64,000 nucleotides of DNA from Selaginella moellendorffii (lineage: Eukaryota > Streptophyta > Lycopodiopsida > Selaginellales > Selaginellaceae): contig NW_003314329.1 of NCBI RefSeq assembly GCF_000143415.4, positions 898,838 through 962,837 of the forward strand, given 5' to 3'. How positions within the stretch are numbered: the first letter of the stretch is position 1; every line of letters starts with the position of its first letter. The notes beneath the pieces are model-generated. The model did no database searches and had not been told where the DNA came from. It saw nothing but the letters and a program-made list of their open reading frames with translations. Made by a program: the position numbers and the translations under genes. Of the stretch, positions 1 through 10,985 are shown in pieces.

Positions 1-8
1 GTTTCCAG

Positions 9-1875
9 CACGCTACTCATACAGTGGTCTTCTCTCAGCTGCATATGAATGGAAAGAACGAGGGAGTGCACGCATTTATTGCTGAAATAAGGAGTCCGGA
101 TGGGCGAATTTGTCCAGGTGTGCGTATTGCCGATTGTGGCCACAAGATCGGACTGAACGGGGTGGACAATGGCCGCATCTGGTATTGTTTTTCCAACTTG
201 CAGAGTTTAGGAGATGAACTCAAACTTTTTGTTTTTGTCCAGGTTTGATAATAAACGCGTACCTCGTGAAAACTTGCTCAACTCCGTAGCCGATGTAACA
301 CCAGATGGTCGGTACGTGAGTAATATAACAGATGCAGATCAGGTAAGGTGTTTTGTTCTCTGAGCTGGTACTTTTCTTATCTTCCTGTGATATTATTCAG
401 AGGTTTGGTGCTTTCATGGCTCCTCTAACGTCTGGACGTGTTACCATTGCTGTCAGTGCTGTTTATCAATCAAAGGTTTGCCACTTGTATACTTTAGCTT
501 CTTTTTCTTCATAGAGCTGATTTAAGGTTGGCCTTGCAACGGCTTTGCGCTATGCTCTTTCGAGGCGAGCATTTGCTCTTTCTCCCAATGAACCAGAAGT
601 GTTACTTTTGGACTATCCCAGCCATCAGCACCGTTTGATACCTTTACTGGCTAAATCGTATGCGTATTGTTTTGCTTTGTAAGTTTTGAACTGACTGATA
701 CTTTGCAGATATGCCATGAGTTTTGCTGCCTGTGATTTGAAGCGCATCTATTACAACAGAAAACCCGAGCACGCGAAGATTATTCACGTACTTTCAAGTG
801 GTTACAAGGCAATGTTCTCCTGGCACAACCTCAAAACACTGCAGGTAAGCCCAGATGTGTTCGACATGAGCTTGTAATGAATTCCCCTGCTTTAGGAATG
901 TCGTGAAGCCTGTGGCGGACAAGGTTTAAAATCTGAGAACAAAGTCGGGCAGCTCAAAGCAGAATACGATGTGCAACTGACGTTTGAGGGCGACAACAAC
1001 GTTTTGATGCAGCAGGTACTGTTGTCGTAAGTTTACCTTCGAATTCCTTTTCGTTCCTCAGGTTAGTAAAGCGTTGCTTGGAGATTTTTTCACGTCGCAA
1101 AAGAAGCAACAGCCTATGAAAGGCCTCGGCTTAGAACATATGAATGGACCACCTCCTACAATTGGGACCAATGCCAACGTCAGGGACGTAACGTTTCAGG
1201 TACACCATCATGTCGGTCGTTTTGTTACTGACCTGCGCTTTGCAGCTCGCTTTGTTTCGGCTTCGCGAAAGAGATCTGCTAGTAAAACTTGCACAGCAAG
1301 TGCGTGAACTCGTGTCCAAAGGATCAACCATGGCGAATGCAACGCTTGCGGTGAGTCTAACCGCGCCGATTGCTACGTTTTCGTAAGCTAACCTTCTTTC
1401 GCTTTCAGAGTTATCAATTGGCTGAGGACTTGGGACGTGCCTTCTCTGAGCGTTCGGTTTTGGAAAGCATTCTAAGCGTAGAAAACTCTCTCGCCCCAAG
1501 CCCTGAGAAGGTACCAGTGTTTTCAGAACCTTGCGAAATAACAAGCCATCCTTTCAAACAGACAATTCTGGGCTTGTTGCGCTCATTATTTGTAGCTACG
1601 ACAGTGGACGAAGATCCAGTATTTCTCAGGTAAGCGCTTCCTGTTTTATGGCATTCTCTAAAGCAACGCTACGACGTTGTTCATCCAGGCATGCATACTT
1701 GAGCCCGGATCAAGCATTGTCGATACAAAAAGAAGTTGCGAGCTTGTGTCGCGAGATCCGACCCTTCATTCTCAGCTTGGTGGACGCATTTGGAATCCCA
1801 GCACCGTTTCTTGGGCCCATAGCGTTTGATTGGATCGCAGCGAATTCCTGGGACCTGGAAGAAGCAAGAAGCTAG
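9..1875 (+). CDS. ACX3: Acyl-CoA oxidase, ACX3-like, 3' part (11 exons visible)
   Basis: Peroxisomal flavoenzyme that makes the first oxidation of fatty-acid beta-oxidation (acyl-CoA to trans-2-enoyl-CoA, releasing H2O2); Arabidopsis ACX3 prefers medium chains. The 5' part lies outside the window; the first visible exon follows the AG at 7-8. Exons with GT-AG borders and consistent phase: 9-181, 243-342, 401-475, 527-657, 709-844, 896-1015, 1062-1199, 1246-1350, 1409-1510, 1562-1629, 1689-1875, giving 444 residues and a TAG stop. Family blocks in order: [65 protein letters not shown], and [12 protein letters not shown] with the family's catalytic Glu; the C-terminal ACOX domain is complete. 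Introns are 46-61 bases. The end EEARS is not a convincing PTS1; plant ACX3 uses an N-terminal PTS2, which would be off-window. No break seen. Confidence 0.95.
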
Positions 1876-1985
1876 AGTAACCTTTTCTCTATTTCCATTT
1901 GAAAACCAAAGCTAAGATCTTTCCGCAAAAACTCGTGATCATGGTAAGACTCATAACCCTAATTTAGACAAAGTTGGCATAGGGC

Positions 1986-3251
1986 TTGATGGATTGGGAT
2001 GCGCGTACACAGGTTATTCGGAGCCTGCAAGCGGCGGTGCCTTCAGATGGCGACGGAAGCTTCTTCGGTCGGCAGGCAGAGCTGAGGGCATTGCTGGAGC
2101 GCTTGGCTGCTCCTCCTCTGTGTGTGACTGTTGTTATTGGGCCTGACGATTGTGGGAAAACCAAGCTGCTCAAGCGGCTCGAGGAGATTTGGCTTTCGAA
2201 TGAGGAGTTGGCGGCTACTTGTCCAGTGTTTTACTTCGACCTGAGGGTACAGTTGTGGAGCACGCCTCAGGATGCAGCGGATCATTTGCACAAAGAGTAC
2301 AGGACATGGGCTGAAAAGGTGACGCAGAGGAAAGCTGCCGGTGTGGACATAGCGCTCAAAGGTTTCTCGGAGCTTCTTCCGCCTCATAACACGGCTAACT
2401 CGACCGATCTGGCCAAGGTAATGGAGGCCTTCTGTGCAGTAATCGACACAGCTCAAACGATGTACCCAGTCTTCATCATTGATGAAGCTGACAGGCTGAA
2501 GAACTTGGAAACGAGTGAGCTTATAACATTCTTTGGATTCTTCAAGAAGCAGAACAACAAAGCACATCTCATACTCAGCAGCTCTGATGACTTCTTCAGG
2601 GTGTGGCTGCAAGATATGTTCAATTCCTTACAGTGGGAGCCGTTTGGGGTGGGCTACCTTCCAGAAGCAGAAGCACGCAAGTTCTTCGCTGGTCACTCTG
2701 TTCCAGCTGCTCGAGGGACACTCCCTGCAACGTTTGGAGACTCTGATTGGAATGGCATTTTTGCAGTATGTGGGGGGTCTCCTATGCTTCTCAACTGGTG
2801 CGCCTGGGCCAAATTTGTCAATGCCTTCACCTGGAAGGAAGCAGCGAATGCTCTTACGAGCCAGAGTCTATGTAGAGTGAAACTGGGTTTGGCAGCTACC
2901 AAGGCTGCCATGGGCTTCTCCGGGCATAAGTATGAATTGATCTGCGCTAAAATAGTGCAATGTGGGTATGTAAGCCTCAAAGATGTGCTTGCTGAAATCT
3001 ACGACAGGGACAAAGCAGAGTGCAAGGACGAGATGCTAGCCATGGTGTCGAGCAAAGCCATCCACATACGCTATGTGACGGCAAAGACATCTTATGGGGA
3101 TGTGAGCCTGTCTGAAATTGATGATGCTGGTGGTGAGGTTGACCTCGTCATGGCCCGCTCTCCTGCCCAACGAGCAGCTATGAAAGAGTTATGTTTCATT
3201 CCAAGTCAGGAGAAGTCTGATCCGCGCGTCCTAGGGACAACGGCAGCCTAG
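1986..3251 (+). CDS. Archaeal-type STAND/AAA+ ATPase (ATPase_2-like), single exon
   Basis: Intact 421-residue intronless ORF. Start of the domain has FFGRQAEL (26-33), as is usual for archaeal-type ATPase_2 proteins. Walker A is GPDDCGKT (52-59), Walker B is VFIIDEAD (162-169), a sensor-like ILSSSDDF follows (196-203), and GGSPMLL (263-269) matches the family's helical-lid GGnP motif. About residues 310-370 resemble a winged helix. Such proteins are predicted NTP-driven switches and their substrates are mostly unknown. The gene begins about 110 bases after the ACX3 stop and is followed by a decayed duplicate of the ACX3 3' end, so it sits between two copies of that sequence. Lack of introns beside genes with 6 to 11 exons fits a retrocopy or a transferred gene, but this is inference. 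The ATG at 1986 is the first in frame; the alternative is the next codon. Confidence 0.8.
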   Translation: MMDWDARTQVIRSLQAAVPSDGDGSFFGRQAELRALLERLAAPPLCVTVVIGPDDCGKTKLLKRLEEIWLSNEELAATCPVFYFDLRVQLWSTPQDAADHLHKEYRTWAEKVTQRKAAGVDIALKGFSELLPPHNTANSTDLAKVMEAFCAVIDTAQTMYPVFIIDEADRLKNLETSELITFFGFFKKQNNKAHLILSSSDDFFRVWLQDMFNSLQWEPFGVGYLPEAEARKFFAGHSVPAARGTLPATFGDSDWNGIFAVCGGSPMLLNWCAWAKFVNAFTWKEAANALTSQSLCRVKLGLAATKAAMGFSGHKYELICAKIVQCGYVSLKDVLAEIYDRDKAECKDEMLAMVSSKAIHIRYVTAKTSYGDVSLSEIDDAGGEVDLVMARSPAQRAAMKELCFIPSQEKSDPRVLGTTAA

Positions 3252-3683
3252 AGTCGAGATAGCAAAAAATATTTGCAGATTGGAGCCAGTCCTAGCTCAT
3301 TCTTCCTTCTGGTTTCGATAGCCTCGTTAAAATTCAAAACGTTTGCTTACTTCTTTTGCATGCGCATCGTTCAGTGTTTCGCAAGGGTGGTAGGCTCTCA
3401 ACAACACTTAAACCCAACGTTTCTCCGAAATAAGGAAAGCAGAAGAACGTCCCCAAAGGGAGGAACATCTCATTTTGTAGCTCCACACTTTACTTGCGCG
3501 AATTCTGCAGGGACGAAGAACTTGTTTCGCGAGTTCATGCTTTTACCAAATACTACAGACAGCAGCATGGTCATGAATCACACTACGAGGTACTTCATCT
3601 TTCCGTTTTCATGTTTCAGGAGGAGAAACTTCACTTTCACTTCGGAGCTGATAAGAATCATCCAATGTCCGGAGAGTTTGAGT
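3252..3683. other. Intergenic stretch with no supported gene
   Basis: Between the ATPase stop and the ACX3 remnant. A short plus-strand frame (3494-3757) runs through it with an SRVHAFTKYYRQQHG-like peptide, which I could not match to ACX3 or any other family. It may be part of the same decayed duplicate. No promoter or RNA signal seen. Confidence 0.4.
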
Positions 3684-4090
3684 TTCAGGTCTGTTTTGTT
3701 ACTGATCTGTGGTCCATTTGTTCGGCAAATGGTGAGTCTAATCTCTATACTGGCTAAGTTTTTCTGAGTGAAGTTCCTTTCGCTATCAGAGTATGAATGA
3801 GCTGAGGACTTGGGGGCCGTTCTCTGAGCATTGTCCAGTGCCAGAATCTAGACTGCTTGCTTGTGATCTTTTCGAGCAGACAATTCTCGTCATTTGCAGC
3901 TGTGACAGTGGACGAAGATCCAGTTTTTCTCAGGTAAGCGTTTTGGCAAGGTAAAGCTTTCATACTCACAGCCTGGTCGACGCAACTGGCATCGTTTCTT
4001 GGATCGATAGCGTTTTGATTGGATCGCAGCGAACTCCTCGCAGCTCGCAGGAAGAAGCAAGCGCGAGAAGCTTCAAGAGAGAACTCTTTC
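3684..4090 (+). pseudogene. Decayed duplicate of the ACX3 3' end
   Basis: Aligns by eye with ACX3 from the end of exon 7 to the 3' UTR. GTTTCAGGT plus TTTTGTTACTGA matches the exon 7/intron border; 3730-3790 matches intron 8 (GGTGAGTCTAA, then CTTTCGCT-TCAGAG); GCTGAGGACTTGGG matches exon 9; ACAGTGGACGAAGATCCAGT followed by TTTCTCAGGTAAGCG matches exon 10 and its donor; GATTGGATCGCAGCGAA with a GAAGAAGCAAG tail matches exon 11. Exon 8 and most of exons 9-11 are deleted or frameshifted. Splice-site context is retained, so this is a DNA-level partial duplication, not a processed copy. Confidence 0.8.
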
Positions 4091-4150
4091 TCTCTTAAAG
4101 CCAAAGAAAGTGTATAGCAAATAATAAACTAGACTCGTCAATTTTTAGGG

Positions 4151-5920
4151 ATGGCGTCGTCCTCACAGGGAGGAGGCGGGGAGGACGACGACGACGACGA
4201 GGGCGTGTGTAGGATGAGCGTGGAGCTCCGCACGGGCAGGGATGAGCTCCAGGCGAACAAGAAGAAGCTGCGATTGTCGCTGGCATCGCTGCCGCGAGCT
4301 GCCGTGGCGCGAGCTGCGATCTCGCTCAAGCGCGTCAGGGTAAACAGGGATTCCACCGCGCAGCTTGCCGTCTTCATGCTCAAGGTCGGGGCGCTCGAGG
4401 CCTTGCGGCGAGGTCTCCAGCACCGATGCCCGCCCCTGTGGTGGATCATCCAGGCGATCCCTCTCTTCCGCGCGCCTCCATTCGCGTGGCTCCAGCGATG
4501 GTATCCCTTTCGCTGCCTGATCCAGGGCACGCAGGTCTGGAAATATTTCGATTCGGTGATACTTCGCTCATCGATTTTCACTCCAGATCTTCTCCAAGCC
4601 TGTGGTCTTCCTGTCGATCGCCACGGCTCTCACGAATGCATGGGATCAGCACGGGCGGCCGGGCGAGGGGAGTATTTTCCCAGCGCCGCCGCCATTGCCC
4701 TCGCCTCCTCCCAGTCCTCGATCGCCTTCTCCAAGATCGCTGCAAGACAGGTAAGATTTCCATCTCTATACCGTTCTAGACTGAGATCGATTGGCAGGGA
4801 AGACTCCCAGGCGATGGCCTTGAGGAAACTGCTGGAAGAACACGGCATATTCGTACCCGACAGGTGTGATGCTTGTTTGTCGCTCTCTCTTTTCATCGCT
4901 TATATCATCTTTGCTCTAGGATAAGCAACGATGAACTACACAGGTTCTATCAAGCAGCCAACAAAAGCAACAAACGTTTCGTAGCGCTTGTGAAGAAGAA
5001 CGTCGGGTGGCGGCAAAACTTTCGATTCCTTTCCTGCCGAGAGCTCGACGAATGGTCCGAGCTCGTCTACTGGCACCACCACGACTCCCAAGACAGGCCT
5101 TTGCTCATCATCCGTCTGGGCCTCGCTTCTACTACGCTCGTTTCGTCCCAGCGGCCACGCTTTGCGCAGGCAATCGGTGCTAAAAACTCTCGTTCTTTTT
5201 GTCTGTGGTCTTTCTAACGCTTGTGTTTTTTTTTTCCAGTCTCCCAGATTGAATTCGGCGTCGTCAACTTGCTAAGGGGCGAGGATCCTCGAATCACTGT
5301 TGTCCTCGACTGTGCCGGAGCTCCGGCTGTGGGATTTCCGCTCCAGATGACGAAGTCCTGCTGCGTCCTTGTACAGGAGAACTATCCGACCCGACTTGCC
5401 GCACTATTTATTGTCAATCTTCCGCCTTTTGTTCGAGTAGTCGCCACCGCGATTGTTCAGGTCATGTTTCTAATCCCGTTTTTCTTCTTTCCGTCTATAA
5501 CGGCATGAGTTTCAACAGATTCTCAAGCCTGCCACCCGCGACAAGATTTATGTGGAAAGCGACGACTGTGCACGAATCCTGGCGGAGCATTTGGGTGGAC
5601 TCGATTGGGTTCCGATTTACCTCGGGGGCAACTGCAAGTGTTCTCTTTGCAACGAGGCTCGCGCTGCCTTGGACGAGGAAAGACAGGATCGTCTACACGA
5701 GCTGGTCCAGGGCGTCGGCAACAATCGTCAGCAGCAACAGCAAATCTCTTTCGGACAAAGAGATTATCTATTCAGTGACCAGGACGAGGAGGACGTGACT
5801 CCCTTCCAGTCATGCACTCGAGTTCTGAGAGTGGCCATCATCGGCCTGCTGATGCTGTGGATTGTGGTCGCCCTCGTCGCTGGTTTGTACGAGCCTCACC
5901 TGGATGAGCTTCCGACTTGA
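4151..5920 (+). CDS. CRAL-TRIO (Sec14-like) domain protein with C-terminal TM anchor
   Basis: Six exons with consistent phase: 4151-4534, 4587-4750, 4798-4863, 4920-5176, 5240-5460, 5519-5920; 497 residues. Removing the intron 4535-4586 is needed to restore the frame across the next junction, which supports the model. The N-terminus has an acidic run (EDDDDDE) after MASSSQGGGG, then a Pro/Ser-rich linker. A CRAL-TRIO-N-like helix region (MALRKLLEEHGIFVPD) is followed by the lipid-binding lobe at about residues 245-385: RPLLIIRLGLA, ITVVLDCAG, YPTRLAALFIVNLPP and ILKPATRDKIYVES correspond to the conserved Sec14 strands. The C-terminus has one hydrophobic helix at about 466-488, suggesting a tail-anchored or membrane-attached lipid-transfer protein. 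Ligand unknown. Exon 1 structure is least certain. Confidence 0.85.
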
Positions 5921-6161
5921 TCAATCACAGGCGAGATTCTCTCGAGTTTTATTAGGTGGTAAAACCCGTAATAAGTGACTCGTTTGCCGTTTTGCTGCTC
6001 CTTCGCGCATTCAATGCACCTCACAGGAGAAACAGGCAGAAGAAAAGAAAGTCACTCGCCATGTCCTGCTTCCCTTTTCTCCTGGGTGAGTTGCTTCTTC
6101 GTCTTCGTCGCCTTCTTGTTCCAGGGAAGAAGCAGATCTACAACTGGTGGTCTTCCTTGCA

Positions 6162-7526
6162 ATGGAGAGACTGGACTCGACACTGAGTTGTGAGCAGGCC
6201 CTGGGGAACAAAGACTATGTCGAGGAGATGATCCAGAAGCAACTTTTCAGCTCGCCACTACTGAATTTGACAGGTTCTTATCTGCTCTTCGTTTGATTTT
6301 TCTGGCCGACTGCTAATGTTAGCTAGCACGCACAGGGGGGCAGAAAATGGACGATGATTCGTACCAAGCTACTATCAAGATGAAAACTGAGGAGATGCTG
6401 GAAGTTCTGGAGTCTCTGAGGCTTGGCACGGATTGGAAGGTTGAGGACGAAAGCCAGGACTTGAGAATTATGTACTGTCCTGGTCGTGGTACGCCATTTC
6501 ACAGCTACTGTGTCGAAGGCATTGTCAATGCTCCGCTTGTTCATGGTAAGATTGAAGCTTCTTTTCATACTCCGTCTTGCATTATCGACAGTTATAAATC
6601 AACTGTGATTTTTATCTACAGCTCTGTGCGTGATGTGGGAAGTTCCTTGCTTTAAAAAATGGTGAGGCGATTGATGAAGTGTCTCTGTCTGTAAGCAAAG
6701 CCTTTCGTTCCAACTTTCCTTACAGGTGGCCTCACTTTACTGTGCCTTCGTTTAAAGTGTTGGAGTCCCAATGGCTGAGGATGCTTCGCATTTGCGAGAA
6801 CCTTTTCCACATGAGGTACTTCGACGTTGTTAAGACGTCCCGCGTTTAAATTCTACAAGCTCTTGCCAGGTGCAAGGTTCCATGGCCGTTTGCGACAAGA
6901 GAAATGCTGGTCACGTCTTTCGAACTGGAGCTACCTGAATTGGATGCCGTGGTTGGCTGCTTGCGAACAGTTAAGCTATCAATCACTGTGCCTCTTTTGT
7001 TATTTTATTCACTCCAATGGTGGTGATTTGCCAGGTCCCCCAGGAAGCAGAGACTATCGTCAAGGAGACCATCCATGGTTTTAATGCTTCTCATTTGCCT
7101 CCTCCAAAAGAGGGCGTCATTCGCATGGAAGCCAACGGTGGATTTATCCTCCAGAAGATTAGCGACGAGAAATGCTACATAAGGTACGCTATTAGTTTTT
7201 TTTTTTTTTTTCTTCTTCTTAAGATAGTCACTACTTCTTTTACAGAGCAGTAATACACCTGGACCTTAAGCTCGACCTTGTTCCGACATGGGTGATTAAC
7301 TTCCTTGGGCGTCAAGTTGTGGGACATGGCTTCAGGCTATACCTCAAGGTATATTTCTTTCCTTTTGGGGTGAAAAGTGTCTAAGCTTTGTGTGTTACAA
7401 CAGACTGTTTCTTCTGTTAAAGAGAGCAAAGTGTTTCAAGAATGCATCAGGCAACAGCCACTCTACAGCCGCATAACGTTACAGATGCTACCAAAATCGA
7501 GCCACGAAAATGGATACAAGAGTTGA
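6162..7526 (+). CDS. START/SRPBCC-superfamily lipid-binding protein
   Basis: Eight exons with consistent phase: 6162-6273, 6336-6545, 6622-6661, 6726-6815, 6870-6969, 7035-7183, 7246-7348, 7404-7526; 308 residues. The start was chosen because the 6162 ATG reads in phase into every later exon. Family-like features are an N-terminal helix rich in E/K; a central segment with WEVPCFKKWWPHF and CKVPWPFATREML, typical of plant polyketide-cyclase/START-like proteins; HLPPPKEGVIRMEANGGF; and the C-terminal helix motif LVPTWVINFLGRQVVGHGF. Predicted to bind a hydrophobic ligand in a helix-grip cavity; no catalytic residues or membrane segment seen. It lies 241 bases after the CRAL-TRIO stop on the same strand. 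Cellular location and ligand cannot be told from sequence. Confidence 0.85.
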
Positions 7527-7689
7527 GGTGCTTTTCATACGAACTATTCATAAGCTTCCTGCACAAGAGCATTTACATTTATAAACAAAGAGGACTTTGA
7601 GGCCCTACTCCTGAAAAGTCCGAACTTATTCATCACATATATGCAAGGTGGGTTTTATAAGATTTCTGTTGTTTTGCATGTCTAGAAAA

Positions 7690-7860
7690 ATTTGCTGCAC
7701 GCTCCATACCAAAAAATTCGATTGGGTCTCTGGCTGTGGATTCGAACCTGTGACCTTGCCAATATATTTCTTTATTCTAGCCAGATATCCGGCCACCAGG
7801 TTCCCGTCCAAAGTGTACACTAATTGCTTCTTAACGTATACCATAATGTAAACAGCGGCG
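7690..7860 (-). repeat. tRNA-related dispersed repeat, copy 1 (minus)
   Basis: Minus-strand copy of a short repeat also seen at 15290-15425, 21150-21290 and 58378-58525. It carries a perfect pol III B-box, GGTTCGAATCC (reverse complement at 7738-7748), followed by CAGCCAGAGACCCA. About 40 bases upstream in repeat sense is TGGCTAGAATAAAG, only a weak A-box. This fits a tRNA-derived SINE or its remnant; no cloverleaf can be drawn. Confidence 0.5.
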
Positions 7861-8290
7861 CAAGAGATTTTCGTTTTGTGGGCGCTCAGCTCGTTGGTGC
7901 TGTCAAGCTCAAGAAAGAAACCATTCTCTTCTGGATGGAATGAAACTCAACTCTCACTTGCTCCATGCTCTGGATGGACTCTGCATCTCAATCTGAGCAA
8001 GCAGCTGATGCAGAAGCTACTTTTGAGAAACAAAGTATAAGTAGAACCAGCAACATCCGTTTAAGATATTGTTCTGGAAGATGGCTTGTCTGAGCACGAG
8101 TCCCGGTCCCCAGAATCTATTCTTCACTTGGTTGTCAAAGCTGGAGGTCCATAGGTTTGGATCCTTTCACATCCTCGGGGCGTGAGACTTGGAGCTGTGA
8201 GAGCCTTGACCGAGCTCAAGTTCAATCAGCTGAGTGATCCCATATACAAACCTCAACAGATCTACCAATAGGTATTATCCCCCACATTTG
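7861..8290 (-). repeat. Inverted copy of the 14.6-15.3 kb / 20.6-21.1 kb duplicated block
   Basis: Reverse-complement of the blocks at about 14620-15300 and 20590-21140. Shared strings include GCGCAAGAGATTTTCGTTTT, GATATTGTTCTGGAAGATGG and CGGGGCGTGAGACTTGG. No intact reading frame. It marks the left end of the duplicated PPR debris. Confidence 0.65.
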
Positions 8291-10132
8291 ACAATGTGCT
8301 TAAGCTAGCTTTTTTAGCCAAAGGTATATAGCAATTAAAGATTAAATATCCCCATCTCATTCATTATGTCTTTGGTGTTATTTGCATTAGAGTGTTCAAG
8401 TTAGGTGTGCCAAGTTTTCACACTATACACACTAACCAAAAAACTAAATGTCCATGATTACCAAAAATTAAATGTCCTTATATTCCAAACTATCATTATG
8501 CCCTAGTGAGTTGGGATTTGAATTCAAGCACTAGAGGTTTGTATATGCATTTATAAAAGGCATCATTCATGATATTTAACATAACTCTCCATGCTAGTGT
8601 ACCAAATTAGTTTTTCTTATATACTAGTGTTATGAGACACAATTGAGGAACATAGTTTCTTCAAACTTCCAAATCTTCTTACTTAATTAGTTAGATGACC
8701 AATTTATGATCATACATGAACTCTTCTAAGTTTGGCCTTTCAAGCCTTCTCTACTGAAGTTAACTCTTCAATTAAAAATCTTATCCCTCTAGCTCATGTA
8801 AAATGATTTTATGCATTAGCATGTAAGTCCTTAAATATTTTTAAACATATAGGAACTACTCCGCAACTTTGATAGCCTTGCCTTATAGCAAGGTTTAAGA
8901 CCACACTTTTGTTGCACTACTCTAATTGTATGCATTTCTATAAACCTTATTTACTCAACTTTCCAAGTACCAGCTTACCCTTTTGGAACATTAAAGGGAT
9001 ACTTTGTTAAAGCCTCTCTTTTCACAAGCTTGTTAATTGTCAATTAATCTACCACAAACAATTTCATATTTTATACTCTCCATTGTACCACAATTGCAAA
9101 TAGCAAAACCCTTGAACATTCATTTAATTCCCCACTCCCTAGGTTATGTCCCTTAATTCTTATGGTTCAATTTTATCTTTTTATTATTTGTTCTTGTTTT
9201 TATATATTCTCTTTACTTATTCTCTTCCATGCTAAGAGGGTAGCTTTGCATTTCTACCATGCATTAGTAAATATTCTTAGGGATGAACCTACTCAATGAT
9301 CTAAAGAGTGGTTCCTTAATTTGAATATTGTCACCTTACAATATTATACACCAATATTTACATTATTACTCATGGGCCCTTATGTGCCCGTTACTAACTT
9401 TGCCAAAATCCTTTTAGCCTTATCCATCTTAGGTAAATAATCTATAACTTTCCACAACCTTGGATATTAAATAACACTTTTTATCCATTATTTTTTAGGG
9501 ATTTAGTTCTTTGGGCTTTATTTAATGCTCTTATGATACTAAATACCATATTTTTGGTGTTTTAAGATGTTTAGGTTTCTCAATGATAAATTTCTTAAAT
9601 AATTAGCATTTCCTTTTACGATATTAGCTCACTATATTATAACAAAAGCAATTTATCCCTCAAGAGAGATATCTAACTTTTTATCTTGACAAAAAGTCTC
9701 AAGAAGTTAGCTTCTGTCAATTCAACCAGTTATACCAAATTTTTACTCATTTTCCTTATAGTTATCAAGTCTAACAACTCATTATCAATACTTTCATACC
9801 TCTATCATTATTTTGTCAAAACACTCGAATTCCATACCTTCTATCTTAGGCTATGCTAATTTTGTTTTTATTGGGATACCTTGACAAATGGTTTTCATGA
9901 ATAAGCCAACTTGATCTCAAGGTATTCTCCCTTGAGAGGTGTCTTCACACTATTAGCTTTATAAGCCTATCCTCATGATATATTCCATTTGTGTTTATAT
10001 CTTTTTGCCAAGGCCATACTTGCTATCTCTTATACTAACTATTGATTAGCACTTCACCATTGTGTTTACATACAACTCTTTATAAAAATTATTTTTTTCT
10101 ATAAACACCTTTTTATGACCTTAGTATGACAA
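8291..10132. other. AT-rich non-coding stretch
   Basis: Strongly AT-rich with frequent stops in all frames and no ORF of note. No gene, RNA or clear LTR end seen. The composition matches old, C-to-T drifted transposon sequence like the recognisable relics next to it, but I could not identify an element here. Confidence 0.5.
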
Positions 10133-10370
10133 TGTAAATGACTAAATTTTTCATTTTACTTTAGTCACTTAATCACACTTTTGACCACTTGAAAGAGTGT
10201 CACTCACCATATTCCTAACTTAGGGACATGCTAGCCTTATAAATGGCATTTATGCCATTTAGCCTTTGCACTTGGTCCAAATGCTCTACATATCCGATCC
10301 CACAATAAACACTTAAAGGTACCACTGGCATATCAACCCATTACACTAAAGTTATGTCTATTCACTTTTG
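10133..10370 (+). repeat. Degenerate, AT-shifted relic of LTR-D
   Basis: Begins TGTAAATGACTAAATTTTTC and follows the first 240 bases of the LTR-D at 50216. Many C or G positions of the 50-kb copy are T or A here: AACCACG becomes AATCACA, CCTTGCACTTAGTCCAAGT becomes CTTTGCACTTGGTCCAAAT, and GGCATCCATGCCA becomes GGCATTTATGCCA. Same orientation as the 50-kb copy. The transition bias fits methylation-driven decay. Confidence 0.6.
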
Positions 10371-10389
10371 TTTGGGGGTAGTCCAAGAC

Positions 10390-10985
10390 TGTAGCACACA
10401 TGATTTTTACCCTTTATTCCATAGTAATTTACTATAATATAACCACGAAATGGAACTTAAACCCTCTATGTGCCACATATTATACGCTATATGCCATATG
10501 CCACATGTCCAAAGACAGTGGAGTAGAACCTAAGTTTCAAAGCCTTGAGCCACTAAATAAAAAAATAAAGCCAAACTCCCAAGCATAGAGCCTAATAGAG
10601 CATGGAACAATTCTTGAGCATACAGCCCAAGAAGCAAAGGGATAGGAGTATGGAGCAACTTGGAATCATTCTAGAGTATTTAACATATTAATGCCAAAAC
10701 CAACATACAAAACAAAGCCAAATGAAGTCTGGCACTATTTCAACATACAAATGGCCTAATGCAAGGATATGTGTACTCCACCAGTTAGCATAGTGTGGAA
10801 TTTGGGATTAGACCAAAGCTATACATAGAATAAAAACAAGTATGCAAGTTGGAGGTAGACTATATCTCAAATTAATTAACCATGTTTGACCTACCTAACA
10901 TCCTTACTATACATTTAGAACAAAGCCCCCCGTGAGGAACACACACTTTGGGCTTTCACCCTTAGTCACCTTTAATACCAGGAGT
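10390..10985 (+). repeat. Family-E repeat relic, copy 1
   Basis: Matches 63403-63880 over most of its length: TTTTTACCCTTTAT, CTCTATGTGCCACAT and GTGTACTCCACCAGTTAGCAT have close counterparts there. It ends with CTATACATTTAGAAC, a C-run and CTTTGGGCTTTCACCC, a block also found inside family B and D LTRs, so it is probably part of a related LTR. No coding capacity. Confidence 0.5.

Noticed and set aside
1-8. Start of the visible ACX3 exon placed at a later AG (position 38)
   Set aside because: Reading from the AG at 7-8 gives [15 protein letters not shown], which matches the ACX3 protein, so the AG at 37-38 is exonic.
2043-2612. 189-codon minus-strand ORF opposite the ATPase
   Set aside because: Antisense shadow of the ATPase coding sequence.
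3494-3757. 87-codon plus-strand frame before the ACX3 remnant
   Set aside because: Partly covers the ACX3 remnant border in a different frame and matches no family I know.
4138-4581. Minus-strand ORFs over the CRAL-TRIO gene (4138-4581, 4163-4423, 4630-4896)
   Set aside because: Shadows of a GC-rich coding exon on the other strand; no family resemblance.
7738-7748. tRNA gene at the B-box repeat
   Set aside because: B-box is perfect but no acceptor, D or anticodon stem can be folded; dispersed copies share the same defects.
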